Of a stretch of 64,000 nucleotides of DNA, positions 19,691-29,241 are shown piece after piece (the stretch's first letter is position 1; every line of letters starts with the position of its first letter). A program made the translations under genes and the position numbers. The notes under the pieces are model-generated. The model searched no databases. It saw nothing but the letters and a program-made list of their open reading frames with translations, and was not told the DNA's origin. The stretch comes from Caldilineaceae bacterium. Its GTDB lineage: Bacteria; Chloroflexota; Anaerolineae; Caldilineales; Caldilineaceae. The DNA is taken from assembly GCA_022842065.1 (NCBI GenBank), contig JALHQH010000010.1, positions 1 to 64,000 of the forward strand, read 5' to 3'.

Positions 19691-20233
19691 ATGGGTCTTG
19701 AGCAGCAGTTACCCGAAGGAATTTTGACCGTACAGTTGGAAAAGCTGGTTAACTGGGGGCGCCAGAACAGCACCTGGCCGCTTTTGTTTGGTTTGGCCTG
19801 TTGCGCCATTGAAATGATCGCCACCGGCACCGCGCGACACGACATTGCCCGTTTCGGCTCGGAACTATTTCGTGCCAGCCCGCGCCAAGCGGATCTCATG
19901 ATCGTTTCTGGGCGCGTCAGCAATAAAATGGCCCCCGTGATCAAGCGCCTGCATGATCAGATGTCCGAACCCAAGTGGGTGATTGCGATGGGCATCTGCG
20001 CCAGCGCTGGTGGTCCCTTCAACAACTATGCGATTATCCAGGGTGTAGATAAGATTATCCCGGTTGATGTCTATGTGCCCGGTTGCCCACCCCGCCCCGA
20101 AGCGCTGCTCTACGCGCTAGAGAAATTGCGTGAGAAGCAGGGCAAAGACACCTTCCGCTCCTACCGGTTTTTGCCGGAAGCGGTGCTGGCCCCTGATCAG
20201 ATCGAATCGCTGGAAGTGCTACGCAAGGCGTAA
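19691..20233 (+). CDS. nuoB: NADH-quinone oxidoreductase subunit B
   Basis: A 180-residue peripheral subunit that carries iron-sulphur cluster N2, the last electron carrier before quinone. The cluster ligands are visible: the tandem Cys of LACCAIEM, the Cys of GICASAGG and that of [12 protein letters not shown] 19691 follows GGAG at 7 bases; an open stretch upstream overlaps nuoA and is not used. It lies between nuoA and nuoCD. Confidence 0.97.
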   Translation: MGLEQQLPEGILTVQLEKLVNWGRQNSTWPLLFGLACCAIEMIATGTARHDIARFGSELFRASPRQADLMIVSGRVSNKMAPVIKRLHDQMSEPKWVIAMGICASAGGPFNNYAIIQGVDKIIPVDVYVPGCPPRPEALLYALEKLREKQGKDTFRSYRFLPEAVLAPDQIESLEVLRKA

Positions 20234-20236
20234 TGC

Positions 20237-20283
20237 GTAAAACGTAAGTGCTAAAAAGCGTGTAATGACGGATCACGTTTTAC
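20237..20283. repeat. Short inverted repeat of the GTAAAACGT family
   Basis: GTAAAACGT (20237-20245) pairs with ACGTTTTAC (20275-20283) between nuoB and nuoCD. The same words are iterated at 29711-29808 and 47272-47364. Confidence 0.6.
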
Positions 20284-20306
20284 ACATTTAATCTTTGGAG
20301 TCTCGC

Positions 20307-22142
20307 ATGTTAAATGTTTCTCCGATTCGCAGAGAATACGAAACCCTTCCCGGCATCAATGACCCCTCGATTCCGGCTGTTGCGCCCCTTCCCGCTGGCG
20401 AAACCGAAGATACCCAGCGCATTGTTGAGCGCTTTGGCGAAGATATTATCGCGGCTGGTGTGCATGAGGGTCAGCAGGTCGTTTACGTCGAGCCGGAACG
20501 GCTCCGTGATCTCGCCACCTTCCTCAAGCATGAGCCGACGCTGGCCTATGAAGCATTGATCGATGTTACTGCCGTGGACCGTTCAAAATTGCCGATCAGT
20601 GGCGATGATGCGCGCTTCCAGACGGTTTACCAATTCCGTTCCTATGGGCGCAAACGCCATTTGATGGTGGTTTGCCCAGTTGCTGATAACAACGCGCCGG
20701 CGGTGGACAGCCTGACCAGCGTTTTTCAGGGGGCGAATTGGCCGGAACGCGAGGCAGCTGATCTAATGGGCGTCAAGTTCAAAGGGCACCCCGATCTGCG
20801 CCGGATTCTGATGCCGGAACATTGGCCCTACCATCCGCTGCGCAAAAACATTCCGCTGGGTGGCGAAGAGGTACCCTTCTCCTTGACCTGGGGCGATCCT
20901 GAATTTGCCACCTTGGGCAAACAGATCTTGCCCTCAGAAAGTATTGCGCCTACCCTGCCCCCGGGGATGAATCGTGAAAACATGATCATCAACATGGGGC
21001 CACACCATCCCAGCACGCACGGCGTGTTGCGCCTGGTGGTCGAGTTGGATGGCGAAAATGTGGTGAATATTGACCCGGATTTGGGTTACTTACATAGCGG
21101 CTTCGAGAAGACCGGCGAGAACAAGCGCTACAAGGATTTTGTCTACTACACCGACCGCATGGATTACCTATCCGGCATGAGCAACAACTTTGGTTATGTG
21201 CTCACCGTCGAGAAGATGCTGGGCATTGAGATTCCAGAGCGGGCACGTGTCATCCGGATCATCATGGCTGAGTTGCAGCGCATTGCCTCGCATCTCTTCT
21301 GGCTCTCCACCCACGTGCTCGATGTCTCCGGCACGGGTATGAGTCTGCTCATGTATGCGACGCGCGAGCGCGAACGCATTCTAGACCTGTTTGAGATGGC
21401 CTGTGGGGCGCGCTTAACCGTCAGCTATATTCGCGTTGGTGGGGTCTGGAAAGATCTACCGCCAGCCTTTTTGACCAACCTCAAAAGTTTTATTGAGTTG
21501 ATGCCTGGCCAAATTGACGAATACGAGTCGATGTTAACCAGCGGCCCGCTCTGGCGCGAACGGCTGGAAGGCATCGGCCACATCAGCCGCGAAGATGCGA
21601 TCAACATGGGCTTAACGGGCCCGGTGTTGCGCGGCAGTGGCGTTGATTGGGATCTGCGCCGCGATATGCCCTACGGCGGTTATGAAAATTATGACTTTAA
21701 AGTGCCGGTTGCCACCGAGGGCGACTGTTACGTCCGTTACCTGTTGCGCATGGAAGAGATGCGCCAAAGTGTACGCATTATCACCCAGGCGATCAACAAC
21801 CTGCCCGACGGCCTCTACAAGACTGACGAGCGCAAGGTCAGCCTGCCGCCACGTGCGGAGTTGGATGTGAGCATGGAAGCGCTGATCCACCACTTTAAGT
21901 TGGTGACGGAAGGCTTCCGCGTCAACCCCGGCATCTGCTACCACGGCATTGAAAGCAGCAAGGGTGAGCTAGGCTTCTTTATCTATAGCGACGGCTCGGG
22001 GATGCCCTATCGGCTCCACGTGCATGGCCCCAGCTTTAACAATCTCTATGCCATCAGCCACATGTGTCGCGGCCATATGCTTTCTGACATTGTCACCAAT
22101 ATCGGTTCGATTGACATCGTATTGGGTGAAGTAGACAGATAG
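20307..22142 (+). CDS. nuoCD: Fused NADH-quinone oxidoreductase subunits C and D
   Basis: A 611-residue fusion in the quinone-reducing module. Residues about 40-190 are NuoC (FQTVYQFRSYGRKRHLMV, WPEREAADLMGVKFKGHPDLRRILMP). From about residue 225 it is NuoD: NMGPHHPSTHGVLRL with the quinone-site His, then YTDRMDYLSGMSNNFGY with the quinone-site Tyr, RVIMAEL-type helix, DLPPAFL and GDCYVRYLLRMEEMRQS. The linker between them is about 30 residues. ATG 20307 follows TTGGAG. Fusions of C and D are known in several phyla, including enterobacteria. It is immediately followed by nuoEF. Confidence 0.96.
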   Translation: MLNVSPIRREYETLPGINDPSIPAVAPLPAGETEDTQRIVERFGEDIIAAGVHEGQQVVYVEPERLRDLATFLKHEPTLAYEALIDVTAVDRSKLPISGDDARFQTVYQFRSYGRKRHLMVVCPVADNNAPAVDSLTSVFQGANWPEREAADLMGVKFKGHPDLRRILMPEHWPYHPLRKNIPLGGEEVPFSLTWGDPEFATLGKQILPSESIAPTLPPGMNRENMIINMGPHHPSTHGVLRLVVELDGENVVNIDPDLGYLHSGFEKTGENKRYKDFVYYTDRMDYLSGMSNNFGYVLTVEKMLGIEIPERARVIRIIMAELQRIASHLFWLSTHVLDVSGTGMSLLMYATRERERILDLFEMACGARLTVSYIRVGGVWKDLPPAFLTNLKSFIELMPGQIDEYESMLTSGPLWRERLEGIGHISREDAINMGLTGPVLRGSGVDWDLRRDMPYGGYENYDFKVPVATEGDCYVRYLLRMEEMRQSVRIITQAINNLPDGLYKTDERKVSLPPRAELDVSMEALIHHFKLVTEGFRVNPGICYHGIESSKGELGFFIYSDGSGMPYRLHVHGPSFNNLYAISHMCRGHMLSDIVTNIGSIDIVLGEVDR

Positions 22143-22164
22143 TCTAATCTGGAGAATCAGAATC

Positions 22165-24138
22165 ATGGTATTATCTGAATCTGTACGTGCTGAAATTCAA
22201 AAGTGGATGGATCTCTACCCAGCCGGTCGGCAGCGCTCGGCAATTTTGCCCGCGCTCTATGTCATCCAGCGCGAGTTTGGGTATTGCAATGTCGATGCGC
22301 AAAATGAGCTGGCCGTGATGTTAGACATTGAACCCGCTGAAGTGGGCGCGGTCGTTGGCTTTTATAATATGTTCCACGAAGAGCGCAAGGGCGAATATCA
22401 CGTGGAAGTCTGCACCAATGTCCCCTGTATGTTGCGGGGGGCCAACAAGTGCATGCACCATCTGGAAGAGAAGCTGGGCATCCACCACGGCGAAACCACG
22501 GCGGATGGCAAAGTGACGCTTGATCATATGGAATGCCTCGGTTCGTGCGGCACGGCACCGATGGTTTCGGTTACCGAGCGCAAAACGGGGCAGAGCCGCT
22601 ATTTTGAAGAGCTTGTCGGCGAGAAAGAGGTTGACAAGTTCCTCGGTCTACTCAAAAGTGGCAAAGCCTTTAAAACGCTCGAACGCTGGACCCCAACCGG
22701 CGATCCGAATAACGAAGGCAAAGCAGCCGGCCCTTATCATATCGGGGGCATGGAGCAACGCTTTTTGACAGGTCGCATTGGCAAAGAAAACAGTCATAGC
22801 ATCGACACCTATGTGGCCGATGGTGGCTATGAAACGGCCAAGCGCGTCCTTACCACCATGCAACCGGCAGAAGTCATTGAGCAGGTAAAGGCCAGCGGGC
22901 TGCGCGGGCGTGGTGGTGCGGGTTTCCCGGCAGGCGTGAAGTGGGGCTTTTTGGCCCCGGCGACGCCCCGTTACCTGGTAATCAACGCCGACGAGTCAGA
23001 GCCAGGCACCTTTAAGGATCGTATCATCATGGAGTACGATCCGCACCAGTTGATCGAAGGCATTATTATCAGCGCCTTTGCGATTGGCTCCGAACGTGCC
23101 TTTGTCTATATCCGTGGCGAATATTATTTTGCTTATACCCGTTTGGTTGGTGCGCTTAAAGAGGCGAAGGCCAAGGGTTTCCTCGGCTCGAAAATTTTTG
23201 GCACAGAGAAGAATCTAGAGTTGGTGATTCATCGGGGTGCCGGTGCGTATGAGTGTGGCGAAGAGACAGCCCTGCTGACGAGCTTGGAAGGCTATCGCGG
23301 CCACCCACGCATGAAGCCGCCCTTCCCCGCCGTCGAAGGGCTTTATGCCAAACCGACGATTGTCAACAATGCCGAGTCGATCAGCAATGTGCCGCATATT
23401 ATGCGCCAAGGCGTTGAGTGGTATAAGAGCATGGGCACCGAGCAAAGTTCGGGCATGCGCATCTTCTGCCTCAGCGGCAATGTGAAACGGCCGGGGCTTT
23501 ATGAATTGCCCCATGGCGTTACACTACGCCAGCTAATTTACGATCACGCCGGCGGCCCCCAGGATGACAAAGCGCCAATTAAGGCGATCTGCCCCGGTGG
23601 CATCTCGATGAAGTTGCTTAAACCAGATCAGATTGATACCAAGCTCTCTTTCGAAGATGTCCAAGCGGCTGGTTCGCTGCTGGGTTCGGCCGGCATCTTT
23701 GTGATCGATGAGCGGGCGTCCATGGTCGAAATTGCGCGCCGTACCCTCTCCTTCTATCGCGAAGAGAGCTGTGGTAAATGCACCCCCTGCCGCGAGGGTA
23801 CGGGCTGGCTGGAGACGATCCTCATGCGCATTGAAGCGGGCGGCGGGCGCATGCAAGATCTAGCATTGATGGAACATGTCAGCAAATTTATCGAGCGCAA
23901 GACCTTCTGCGTCTTTGGCGATGCCGCGGTTTGGGGTTTGCAGAGCAACCTGGCCAAGTTCCGCCATGAATTTATTGACTTGATCGAGCGCACCAACCCC
24001 GAAAGTGTCGGCCCTGAACTGCCGATCCGCCCAATCTACCGCCCGGACGAAGGGCAGGCGAGCAAGTTGCGCAATAGCACAATGCAGCCAAACGGTGAGT
24101 CGCCGCTGAATCGGGATACGATGGTGGTTGCGGATTAA
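22165..24138 (+). CDS. nuoEF: Fused NADH-quinone oxidoreductase subunits E and F
   Basis: A 657-residue fusion forming most of the NADH-oxidising module. Residues 1-165 are the thioredoxin-like NuoE with the N1a [2Fe-2S] ligands Cys83, Cys88, Cys124 and Cys128. A linker of about 40 residues leads to NuoF, with the FMN-binding GRGGAGFP, the NADH-site EPGTFKDR, GAYECGEETALL, and the N3 [4Fe-4S] motif SCGKCTPCREG plus Cys in KTFCVFGD. The C-terminal tail is polar and unrelated. ATG 22165 follows CTGGAG. Two Uma2 genes follow, the first after 11 bases. Confidence 0.96.
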   Translation: MVLSESVRAEIQKWMDLYPAGRQRSAILPALYVIQREFGYCNVDAQNELAVMLDIEPAEVGAVVGFYNMFHEERKGEYHVEVCTNVPCMLRGANKCMHHLEEKLGIHHGETTADGKVTLDHMECLGSCGTAPMVSVTERKTGQSRYFEELVGEKEVDKFLGLLKSGKAFKTLERWTPTGDPNNEGKAAGPYHIGGMEQRFLTGRIGKENSHSIDTYVADGGYETAKRVLTTMQPAEVIEQVKASGLRGRGGAGFPAGVKWGFLAPATPRYLVINADESEPGTFKDRIIMEYDPHQLIEGIIISAFAIGSERAFVYIRGEYYFAYTRLVGALKEAKAKGFLGSKIFGTEKNLELVIHRGAGAYECGEETALLTSLEGYRGHPRMKPPFPAVEGLYAKPTIVNNAESISNVPHIMRQGVEWYKSMGTEQSSGMRIFCLSGNVKRPGLYELPHGVTLRQLIYDHAGGPQDDKAPIKAICPGGISMKLLKPDQIDTKLSFEDVQAAGSLLGSAGIFVIDERASMVEIARRTLSFYREESCGKCTPCREGTGWLETILMRIEAGGGRMQDLALMEHVSKFIERKTFCVFGDAAVWGLQSNLAKFRHEFIDLIERTNPESVGPELPIRPIYRPDEGQASKLRNSTMQPNGESPLNRDTMVVAD

Positions 24139-24149
24139 GTGAGTTTACC

Positions 24150-24821
24150 ATGAGAGGTGCCGTAAAAGAGCTGGTTGCGGACCAATATGAACCAACCAAT
24201 GTGTTGTATAGCGTCGCACTCGAACGACCATTACATCGGTTTACCTTGGCCCAGTACCATTGGCTCACTGAACATGGCTTCTTTCAACCAGAAGATCGAG
24301 TAGAATTGATCGAAGGGTTTTTAGTCGAAATGAGTCCGCTAAATCCCCTACACGCTGACACCGTTGACGCCTTGATGGAAGAACTTGTCAACAAAGTCAA
24401 ACGGCGGGCCAAAGTACGGGTGCAACAACCGATTACGCTGCCAGAACAAGTGACTGAGCCCGAACCGGATTTTGTGCTAGCGGTTAGAACCGAGGACTAT
24501 CGTAAAAAACATCCTTTGCCCACTGATTTATTACTGGTGGGCGAAGTTTCGGACAGTACGTTAGCCTATGATCGGGGCAAAAAAGCTCGGCTCTATGCCG
24601 CAGCGGGGATCCAAGAATATTGGATTGTCAATCTGATCGACAATGTGCTTGAAGTCTATCGCAATCCAATGGGTAGCGGTAGTAATGCCGGTTATAAGGT
24701 TAAACTCACTTATACGCCGGATGATCAGATTGCGCCATTGGCATTGCCAGCTTGTCGCATTACGCTGGCAACGGTCTTTTTTGGTGATGCAGCCCATGAC
24801 GATCCTGCTGCGGAGGAATAA
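24150..24821 (+). CDS. Uma2-family (DUF820) nuclease-like protein, first copy
   Basis: A 223-residue protein with the PD-(D/E)xK-type fold of the Uma2 family. The pattern is FTLAQYHWLTEHGFF, DRVELIEGFLVEMSP, EPEPDFVLA and LVGEVSDSTLAYDRGKKARLYAAAGIQEYWIVNL, which supply the Glu, Asp, Glu and Lys expected of the active site. Biochemical activity of the family is poorly established. It lies 11 bases after nuoEF and 8 bases before a second Uma2 gene, so it is surely in the same transcript as complex I. The N-terminal 30 residues are variable. Confidence 0.85.
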   Translation: MRGAVKELVADQYEPTNVLYSVALERPLHRFTLAQYHWLTEHGFFQPEDRVELIEGFLVEMSPLNPLHADTVDALMEELVNKVKRRAKVRVQQPITLPEQVTEPEPDFVLAVRTEDYRKKHPLPTDLLLVGEVSDSTLAYDRGKKARLYAAAGIQEYWIVNLIDNVLEVYRNPMGSGSNAGYKVKLTYTPDDQIAPLALPACRITLATVFFGDAAHDDPAAEE

Positions 24822-24829
24822 AACACCAA

Positions 24830-25513
24830 ATGCTTACTGCTGTTCAAGAACCAGTCAAGACAAAAGAGCCATTAGCAATTCAGCCGCGCTTCAAGCAAAA
24901 CAAGCGGCCGGTTGAAAACGTGCAGGGTACACGCCTGCGCCGCTTTAGCCTTGATGAATATCAACAACTTATCGAGCTTGGTTTCTTTGACGAAGATGAG
25001 CGCATTGAACTGCTCGATGGCCTACTTGTGGAGATGAGTCCTATCAATCCTCGTCATGCTGAATGTGTTGATAAACTGTCTGAAGTTCTGCATTTCTTGC
25101 TGTACAAAAAAGCGTGGATTCGCGTCCAATCGCCGGTTACATTAGAAGGACGGACTTCACAGCCACAGCCAGACCTGACCATCGCGCGCCGACGGGCAGA
25201 GGGGTATGCAGATCGGCATATGACAGCAGCAGAAATTCTTTTGCTGATCGAAGTGGCTGATTCATCACTACATGGTGATCAAATAGATAAACTTAATATC
25301 TATGCAACTGTCGGCATTAGCGAATATTGGATTGTCAATCTGGTAGATAACCAGTTGGAAGTCTATCAAGAGCCCTATTTGTCTGCGACCGGCGAAGGTA
25401 ATTATAAAGTAAAACGAACTTATACGCGTGACGAAACAGTTTCTTTGCAAGCTTTTCCAGATTGCCAGCTTAATTTGAGCGAAGTGTTGCCGAGAAGTAT
25501 TACCGAGAGGTAG
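24830..25513 (+). CDS. Uma2-family (DUF820) nuclease-like protein, second copy
   Basis: A 227-residue paralogue of the preceding gene: FSLDEYQQLIELGFFDEDERIELLDGLL, MSPINPRHAE, QPQPDLTIARRR and LLLIEVADSSLHGDQIDKLNIYATVGISEYWIVNLVDN. The active-site residues look intact. The ribosome site GGAGG is embedded in the last codons of the first copy. It ends 7 bases before nuoG. The two copies are clearly alike but differ at many positions, so the duplication is not recent. Confidence 0.85.
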   Translation: MLTAVQEPVKTKEPLAIQPRFKQNKRPVENVQGTRLRRFSLDEYQQLIELGFFDEDERIELLDGLLVEMSPINPRHAECVDKLSEVLHFLLYKKAWIRVQSPVTLEGRTSQPQPDLTIARRRAEGYADRHMTAAEILLLIEVADSSLHGDQIDKLNIYATVGISEYWIVNLVDNQLEVYQEPYLSATGEGNYKVKRTYTRDETVSLQAFPDCQLNLSEVLPRSITER

Positions 25514-25520
25514 TTGGTTC

Positions 25521-28070
25521 ATGACCGAGCAAGTAAAACTCACGATTGATGGCCGTGAAGTCATCGTACCCAAAGGGACGCTGGTGGTGGATGCCGCGGC
25601 CAAGCTGAACATTGAAATCCCTGTCTTTTGCAGCCATCCCAAGTTGGATCCGGTGGCTTGTTGCCGCATGTGTCTGGTGGAGATCAGCGGACCGCGTGGG
25701 CCGATGTTGCAGACCGCCTGTTCAGTGCCGGTGGCCGAAGGGATGGTGGTCAGCACGGAGACACCCCAGGTGAAAGAGACCCAGGAAGCGAACCTGGCCT
25801 TTATCCTGCTCAACCATCCGCTCGATTGCCCGATCTGTGACAAGGGGGGTGAATGTCCCTTACAGGATCAGACCTTGCGTTATGGTCCTGGCATCAGCCA
25901 GTTGGTTGAAGCCAAGCGGCGCAAAAAGAAACACTACAGCATCTCTGACACGATTGTCTTGGATCAAGAGCGCTGTGTGGTCTGCTGGCGTTGTATCCGC
26001 TACCTGGAAGAGTGGGAAGATAAACCCCAACTGGCCCTCTTTGAGCGCGGCGGCGAGACGATCATTGACATCCAAGAAGGCAAGCCGGTTGACGCGAAGA
26101 CCGGCGGTAACATTATCGATCTCTGCCCAGTCGGCGCGTTGACTAACCGCGTTTCGCGCTTTGGCTACCGCCCGTGGGAGATTGAACGTACAGCCAGCGT
26201 CTGCAACCATTGCTCAGTCGGTTGCAATCTGCGCATGGATACGCGCACCCATCAGTTACGCCGCATTGTTGGCCGCGAAAATATGGCAGTCAACGATCAA
26301 TGGCTCTGTGACAAGGGGCGTTTTGCGCATGGTTGGGTCAACCACGAAGAACGGCTGACCATGCCTCTCGTGCGCAAAGATGGCGAATTAGTGCCTTCCT
26401 CGTGGAGTGATGCCTTACAATTAATCGCCGACAAGCTCAAGGCGATTAAACAGAGCAATGGGGCCGATGCGATTGGTGGCATTGGCAGTGCCAAGCTTGC
26501 CAATGAGAGCAACTATCTCTTTCAACGCTTCTTCCGGCAACTGGTTGGAACGAACAATGTTGATCACCGCGATGGCAGCGATGTGGCGGCGTTACCCACC
26601 GGCATTCCGGCCATTGCTGATGTGATGAAGCCGCAATATGGGCCTAAGCCCAAAGTTGATACCATCCTGCTCTTCGGCGTTGATCCGAGTGAAGAGTTGC
26701 CTGTGCTCGATCTCCACCTGAAACGTGCAGTGCGCCGTGGTGGGGCAAAGTTGATCATTTTGCATCCGCGGGCGATTGAGTTAACCCGTTACGATGGCCC
26801 TCATTTGAGTTACAAGCCAGGGACAGAAGTAACGCTGATCAATGGCCTGACCAAAGCGGCGCTCGCCCTCAGCAGCGAAAAGCCAGAAGAGTTGCAAAAG
26901 TTGGTGGCTGATGTCGATGACAACGCGCTCAAGCTTTTCTGTAGCGTTGAGACTGATGCGGTGCAAGCTGCGGCGAAGTTACTGGTCGAAAGCAAGAGTG
27001 CGTTGATCGTTTATGGACCGATGGCGGCGCGCGGCGAGAGTGGTGCGGAGGTCGTCAATGCCCTCACAAATCTGGCCCTGCTTACCGGTCACTATGAGCG
27101 TTTGGGTTATGTGGGGCTGGAAGCGAACAGCCAAGGTGCACGCGACATGGGTGTGCTGCCCAATCAACTGCCTGGACACACAGCGCTTGATAATGCAGAC
27201 GCAAAAAGCCGACTGGAACGCCTTTGGGGTGCAACACTGCCCAAGAATGCCGGTAAGGGTTATAAGCAGATGTTAAATGGTGCCGGCAAGGAAATCAAGG
27301 CGCTCTATATAATGGGTGCCAATCCCGCCAGCGAACGGCCGGAATGGGCGGCCAAGTTGGATCAACTCGACTTCTTGGTTGTGCAGGATCTCTTCCTGAC
27401 TGAAACGGCGCAGAAGGCAGATGTGGTCTTACCCGCCTTGAGTTGGGCCGAAAATGACGGGACCTTTACCAATCTGGAGCGTCGCGTGCAGCGGGCCCCC
27501 AAGGCAGTGCGCAATCAGCAGAGCAAAGCCGCTGCCGACTGGATGATCCTTGACCATCTCGCCAGTCGCATGGGGGCAAGTTGGCCCTATGCCAATGAAC
27601 AGTCCGTTACCGCTGAGATCACCAAGGCGATACCAATCTATAATGGCTGCACTTGGGAAGCACTAGGTGATCAGGGCAAACAGTGGGATGCGGCCAAGGT
27701 ACGCGCCAAGCCCGTTTATCAGGGGGCCGAACAGCGCAACATCAGTACCGACGACAACCCCTTTACGCTGGTGAGTGGCACGGTCCTCTATGACAACGGT
27801 CAGCTCTTTGGTTTGACTACGCAGATGAGCGAGATGGCCTTTGGCGCCCGTGTTGGTCTCCATCCGACGGATGCGACCAAACTAGGGATCAAAGAGGGAG
27901 TGAATGTCAAAGTCTCCAACAAAAATGGGGCGTTGACACTGGCGGCCAAGGTCGATCCACAGGTCAAACCGGGAACGGTATGGATTCCCGAAAGTCTGTC
28001 CGCCGCGCCGGTGGGTGTCTTGCTTAACGGCAAAGTGGTCGAGCACGTGCGCGTCGAACGGGCAAAATAA
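25521..28070 (+). CDS. nuoG: NADH-quinone oxidoreductase subunit G
   Basis: An 849-residue iron-sulphur subunit of the NADH module. In order: the [2Fe-2S] N1b motif CSHPKLDPVACCRMC, the His/Cys-ligated N5 motif HPLDCPICDKGGEC, the N4 motif CVVCWRC with later LCPVGAL, and a further four-Cys site CNHCSVGC with LCDKG, which matches the extra N7 cluster found in some bacteria. The rest is the molybdopterin-oxidoreductase-like domain with degenerate substrate site (MGANPASERPEW, VVLPALSWAENDGTFTNLERR), and a C-terminal MopB-type domain. ATG 25521 follows GAGAGG. It is cut off from nuoEF by the two Uma2 genes. Confidence 0.96.
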   Translation: MTEQVKLTIDGREVIVPKGTLVVDAAAKLNIEIPVFCSHPKLDPVACCRMCLVEISGPRGPMLQTACSVPVAEGMVVSTETPQVKETQEANLAFILLNHPLDCPICDKGGECPLQDQTLRYGPGISQLVEAKRRKKKHYSISDTIVLDQERCVVCWRCIRYLEEWEDKPQLALFERGGETIIDIQEGKPVDAKTGGNIIDLCPVGALTNRVSRFGYRPWEIERTASVCNHCSVGCNLRMDTRTHQLRRIVGRENMAVNDQWLCDKGRFAHGWVNHEERLTMPLVRKDGELVPSSWSDALQLIADKLKAIKQSNGADAIGGIGSAKLANESNYLFQRFFRQLVGTNNVDHRDGSDVAALPTGIPAIADVMKPQYGPKPKVDTILLFGVDPSEELPVLDLHLKRAVRRGGAKLIILHPRAIELTRYDGPHLSYKPGTEVTLINGLTKAALALSSEKPEELQKLVADVDDNALKLFCSVETDAVQAAAKLLVESKSALIVYGPMAARGESGAEVVNALTNLALLTGHYERLGYVGLEANSQGARDMGVLPNQLPGHTALDNADAKSRLERLWGATLPKNAGKGYKQMLNGAGKEIKALYIMGANPASERPEWAAKLDQLDFLVVQDLFLTETAQKADVVLPALSWAENDGTFTNLERRVQRAPKAVRNQQSKAAADWMILDHLASRMGASWPYANEQSVTAEITKAIPIYNGCTWEALGDQGKQWDAAKVRAKPVYQGAEQRNISTDDNPFTLVSGTVLYDNGQLFGLTTQMSEMAFGARVGLHPTDATKLGIKEGVNVKVSNKNGALTLAAKVDPQVKPGTVWIPESLSAAPVGVLLNGKVVEHVRVERAK

Positions 28071-28078
28071 ACCACTAG

Positions 28079-28120
28079 TGCGCGGCATGGTCCGTGACCT
28101 GCCACCAGTCATGGACTGGC
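28079..28120 (+). repeat. Dispersed 42-bp repeat
   Basis: It begins TGCGCGGCATGGTCCGTGAC and ends with the hairpin-forming CCAGTC-ATG-GACTGG. It lies 8 bases after the nuoG stop and before nuoH. The copy at 57141-57182 is nearly identical in reverse, and a diverged copy lies at 9102-9145. Confidence 0.75.
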
Positions 28121-28162
28121 TTGGCACTGCAAAATCCTGACTATAGCAACGGGGAAACTTTC

Positions 28163-29149
28163 ATGGACTGGCTAAATTATGTAGTCTTTCCGCTGATCCG
28201 TTCGGTGATTCTGGTCCTTGTGATCTTTACCGGCGCAGCCTATTTAACGCTGATGGAGCGCAAGCTCTTAGGGCGCTTTCAGATCCGTTACGGTCCGAAT
28301 CAGGCCGGCCCCTTTGGGTTGATGCAGCCGGCGGCCGATGCGATCAAGGCGTTTTTCAAAGAAGAAGTGATCCCCAATCATGTTGACAAATGGGTCTATC
28401 TCTTAGCCCCTGCACTGTCGCTGATTCCGGCGCTGGTGATTTGGGCCGTGATTCCCGTGGCGAATGGGGTGCCGGCGATTGCCGATGTCAATATTGGCTT
28501 TCTCTGGATTCTGGCGATTGCCGGGGTGGAAAGTTATGGCATCATCCTGGCCGGCTTTAGCAGCAACAACAATTACTCGTTGCTTGGTGCGTTGCGCTCC
28601 TCAGCACAGATGATCTCGTACGAGTTGCCGATGGGGCTTTTTCTGGTTAGCATTTTGTTGCTGGCCGGCAGCTTTAGTCTGGTAAGTCTGGTCGAGACGT
28701 CACGCGCCTGGTGGGAATGGCTATGGTTGTGGCTGATGTTCCCCTTCTTCTTTATCTGTATTCTGGCCGAAACCAACCGCAGCCCGTTTGACTTGCCAGA
28801 AACTGAAAACGAGTTGATTGCCGGTTACCAGACCGAATATGGCGGCATGAAGTTTTCCCTGTTCATGATCGCTGAATATATCAACATGATCACCACCAGC
28901 ACGATTATGGCCACCCTCTTCTTTGGTGGCTGGCAGTTGCCCTTTGGATTGCTGGCAGATTTCGTCTGGATTGGGCCGTTTGTGTTGGCGGCCAAGGTGC
29001 TTGTGTTGCTCTTCCTCTTCATATGGGTGCGCGCCAGTATTGGGCGTCCCCGCTATGATCAACTGATGAGCTTCACCTGGAAATTCCTGTTGCCGTTGTC
29101 ACTGGTTTACATGATCATCACCGCATTGCTGGTGGTTTTCTTTAAGTAA
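28163..29149 (+). CDS. nuoH: NADH-quinone oxidoreductase subunit H, rightward operon
   Basis: A 328-residue membrane subunit at the junction of the two arms. It has TLMERKLLGRFQIRYGPNQAGPFG, DAIKAFFKEEVIP, the E-channel segment ETNRSPFDLPETENELIAGY and WVRASIGRPRYDQLMSF. ATG 28163 follows GGGGAAA. The length is normal. The 92-base gap from nuoG is filled by the dispersed repeat. Confidence 0.96.
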   Translation: MDWLNYVVFPLIRSVILVLVIFTGAAYLTLMERKLLGRFQIRYGPNQAGPFGLMQPAADAIKAFFKEEVIPNHVDKWVYLLAPALSLIPALVIWAVIPVANGVPAIADVNIGFLWILAIAGVESYGIILAGFSSNNNYSLLGALRSSAQMISYELPMGLFLVSILLLAGSFSLVSLVETSRAWWEWLWLWLMFPFFFICILAETNRSPFDLPETENELIAGYQTEYGGMKFSLFMIAEYINMITTSTIMATLFFGGWQLPFGLLADFVWIGPFVLAAKVLVLLFLFIWVRASIGRPRYDQLMSFTWKFLLPLSLVYMIITALLVVFFK

Positions 29150-29158
29150 AATAGACCA

Positions 29159-29198
29159 CCAGTCATAGGGGCATGGTATACCATGCCCCTATGACTGG
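29159..29198. repeat. Perfect 40-bp palindrome between nuoH and nuoI
   Basis: Two 20-base arms, 29159-29178 and 29179-29198, are exact reverse complements with no spacer (CCAGTCATAGGGGCATGGTA and its complement). In RNA it would give a very stable hairpin inside the operon, without a following U run. Confidence 0.85.
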
Positions 29199-29241
29199 GC
29201 GTTACGAGCTAAGATTATTACCTAATCACAAGGATTCGGTT

